Below, piece after piece: positions 33,254 to 33,890 of a DNA stretch of 33,890 nucleotides; within the stretch, counting starts at the first letter, position 1, and each line of letters opens with the position of its first letter. The notes under the pieces were generated by a model. The model saw only the letters and a list, made by a program, of their open reading frames with translations, did not search any database and had not been told where the DNA came from. This stretch comes from Streptomyces hayashii. GTDB lineage: Bacteria; Actinomycetota; Actinomycetes; Streptomycetales; Streptomycetaceae. Made by a program: the position numbers and the translations under genes. The stretch lies in the NCBI RefSeq assembly GCF_024539815.1, contig NZ_JAHHIU010000148.1, forward strand, positions 1 through 33,890. The letters are read 5' to 3'.

Positions 33254-33828
33254 GTCGTCACTCCGAAGGTGCGGAAGAACCAGAGGGCGGAGGTGAGCCA
33301 GATCACCGTCAGCACGGCGAGGACGAGTCCGCCGACGATCGGCAGCAGCCATCCCGGGAGTCGCTCCCAGCGGAGCAGCAGCATCTTGGCACTGAATGCG
33401 CCGAAGAAGAAGCAACCCAGGACGGAGTGCCACATCACGCGTGTTTCGTACGTCTGATACCCAAGCGCGTACAGGCAGTGCACCGCAACCGGCACCGCGA
33501 TCAGGAAGGCGGCGCGGCCCGACCAGCGGTGCAGCGCGGCGGACCAGGCGGGGCCGGGCAGCTTCCCGTACAGCATCGGCGCCGAGACGAGCTGGACCAG
33601 GGCGAAGAACATCGCCGCCGACGCCAGCCAGGCCTTCACCGCGCCCGTGCTGCTGAAGCCGGCCAGGTCGAAGGCCGTCCCGGCCGGGTCGTGCACCTTG
33701 CCGTACACGCCCAGGCCGACCGCCACGGCCCCGGCGACCAACGCGGGGACCAGATAGCGGGCCGGATGCGGGCCGGGCCCCGCGGGCCCGGGGAAGCCGC
33801 GGGTGGCGGCGTTCGGGTCGACGGTCAT
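33250..33828 (-). CDS. Five-helix membrane protein (probably DUF6529 family)
   Basis: The product is 192 aa with about five transmembrane helices (~26-42, 67-86, 104-122, 133-153, 160-185). Helix-associated histidines at 100, 117 and 134 ('LHRWSGRAAFL', 'VAVHCLYAL', 'VMWHSVLGCF') are placed as in cytochrome b561 or ferric-reductase-like haem proteins, so haem binding is possible but unproven. GGGAG lies 5 nt before the ATG on this strand. It is coupled to the Rieske lipoprotein gene and probably passes electrons to or from it. Confidence 0.85.
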   Translation of the reverse strand: MTVDPNAATRGFPGPAGPGPHPARYLVPALVAGAVAVGLGVYGKVHDPAGTAFDLAGFSSTGAVKAWLASAAMFFALVQLVSAPMLYGKLPGPAWSAALHRWSGRAAFLIAVPVAVHCLYALGYQTYETRVMWHSVLGCFFFGAFSAKMLLLRWERLPGWLLPIVGGLVLAVLTVIWLTSALWFFRTFGVTT

Positions 33829-33852
33829 GCGGGCTCCCTGCTCGTACGGGGC

Positions 33853-33890
33853 TCAGGGGGTGGCGGAGCGGGCCGGTCGCCGTCCGGGGC
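33853..33890 (-). CDS. Possible 3' end of another minus-strand gene
   Basis: Read on the - strand, one frame from the window edge gives 'PGRRPARSATP' and then a TGA (33853-33855), 24 bp before the ATG at 33828. It could be the C-terminus of a gene in the same operon. The fragment is too short to identify. Confidence 0.25.
   Translation of the reverse strand, partial: PGRRPARSATP

Overview
The window is high-GC (about 70%) DNA with the codon use, GTG/TTG starts, leaderless-type promoters and gene order of a Streptomyces or close relative. Several runs match blocks conserved across Actinobacteria. HAD phosphatase - small ORF - tlyA - nadK - recN, pyrG - NUDIX, and parA - scpA - scpB - pseudouridine synthase also sit close together in Mycobacterium tuberculosis (from memory, about Rv1692 to Rv1711). 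Names come from motifs read in the translations; no database search was possible.

Layout. 1-667: the 3' end of a 23S rRNA gene, a complete 5S gene and a strong terminator. The first ~71 bases do not look like 23S and read like a piece of protein-coding DNA, so the left edge looks chimeric. 731-2773: a protein with an Arg/Asp/Gly repeat region, a helical-repeat domain and an acidic tail. 2851-5236: a DUF1015 gene (-) divergent from a NagD-like HAD phosphatase. 5351-8356: a near-perfect iron box, then two FecCD-type permeases and an ATPase in overlapping frames, with no binding-protein gene beside them. 8340-12666: an SCP2-like gene (-), a small coupled ORF, tlyA, nadK and recN. 12995-19216: a glycosyltransferase (+), then on the - strand a PucR regulator, a flavin oxidoreductase and a GH15 enzyme. 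19686-22069: pyrG and an ADP-ribose pyrophosphatase-like NUDIX gene. 22472-25799: a STAND-type ATPase with helical repeats and alanine dehydrogenase. 26178-30962: a coupled cluster of a ParA-like ATPase, a ribbon-helix-helix protein, ScpA, ScpB and an RluB-type pseudouridine synthase. 31045-32813: an NrtR-type NUDIX regulator coupled to an ADP-ribosylglycohydrolase, behind a 49-bp palindrome. 32834-33828 (-): a membrane protein coupled to a Rieske lipoprotein.

How the genes work together. The parA-scpB cluster points to chromosome segregation and condensation, and the RHH protein is a plausible DNA-binding partner for the ParA. tlyA and the pseudouridine synthase modify rRNA. nadK, the two NUDIX genes and the glycohydrolase all concern NAD or ADP-ribose. 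The ABC genes are probably iron-repressed siderophore uptake. No phage, transposase, CRISPR array or tRNA gene was seen. The most interesting items are the ParA-RHH-ScpAB cluster, the palindrome that covers the -10 element and the ribosome binding site of nrtR, the STAND protein whose Walker A lysine is arginine, and the rRNA-linked repeat protein with a 168-bp internal duplication.
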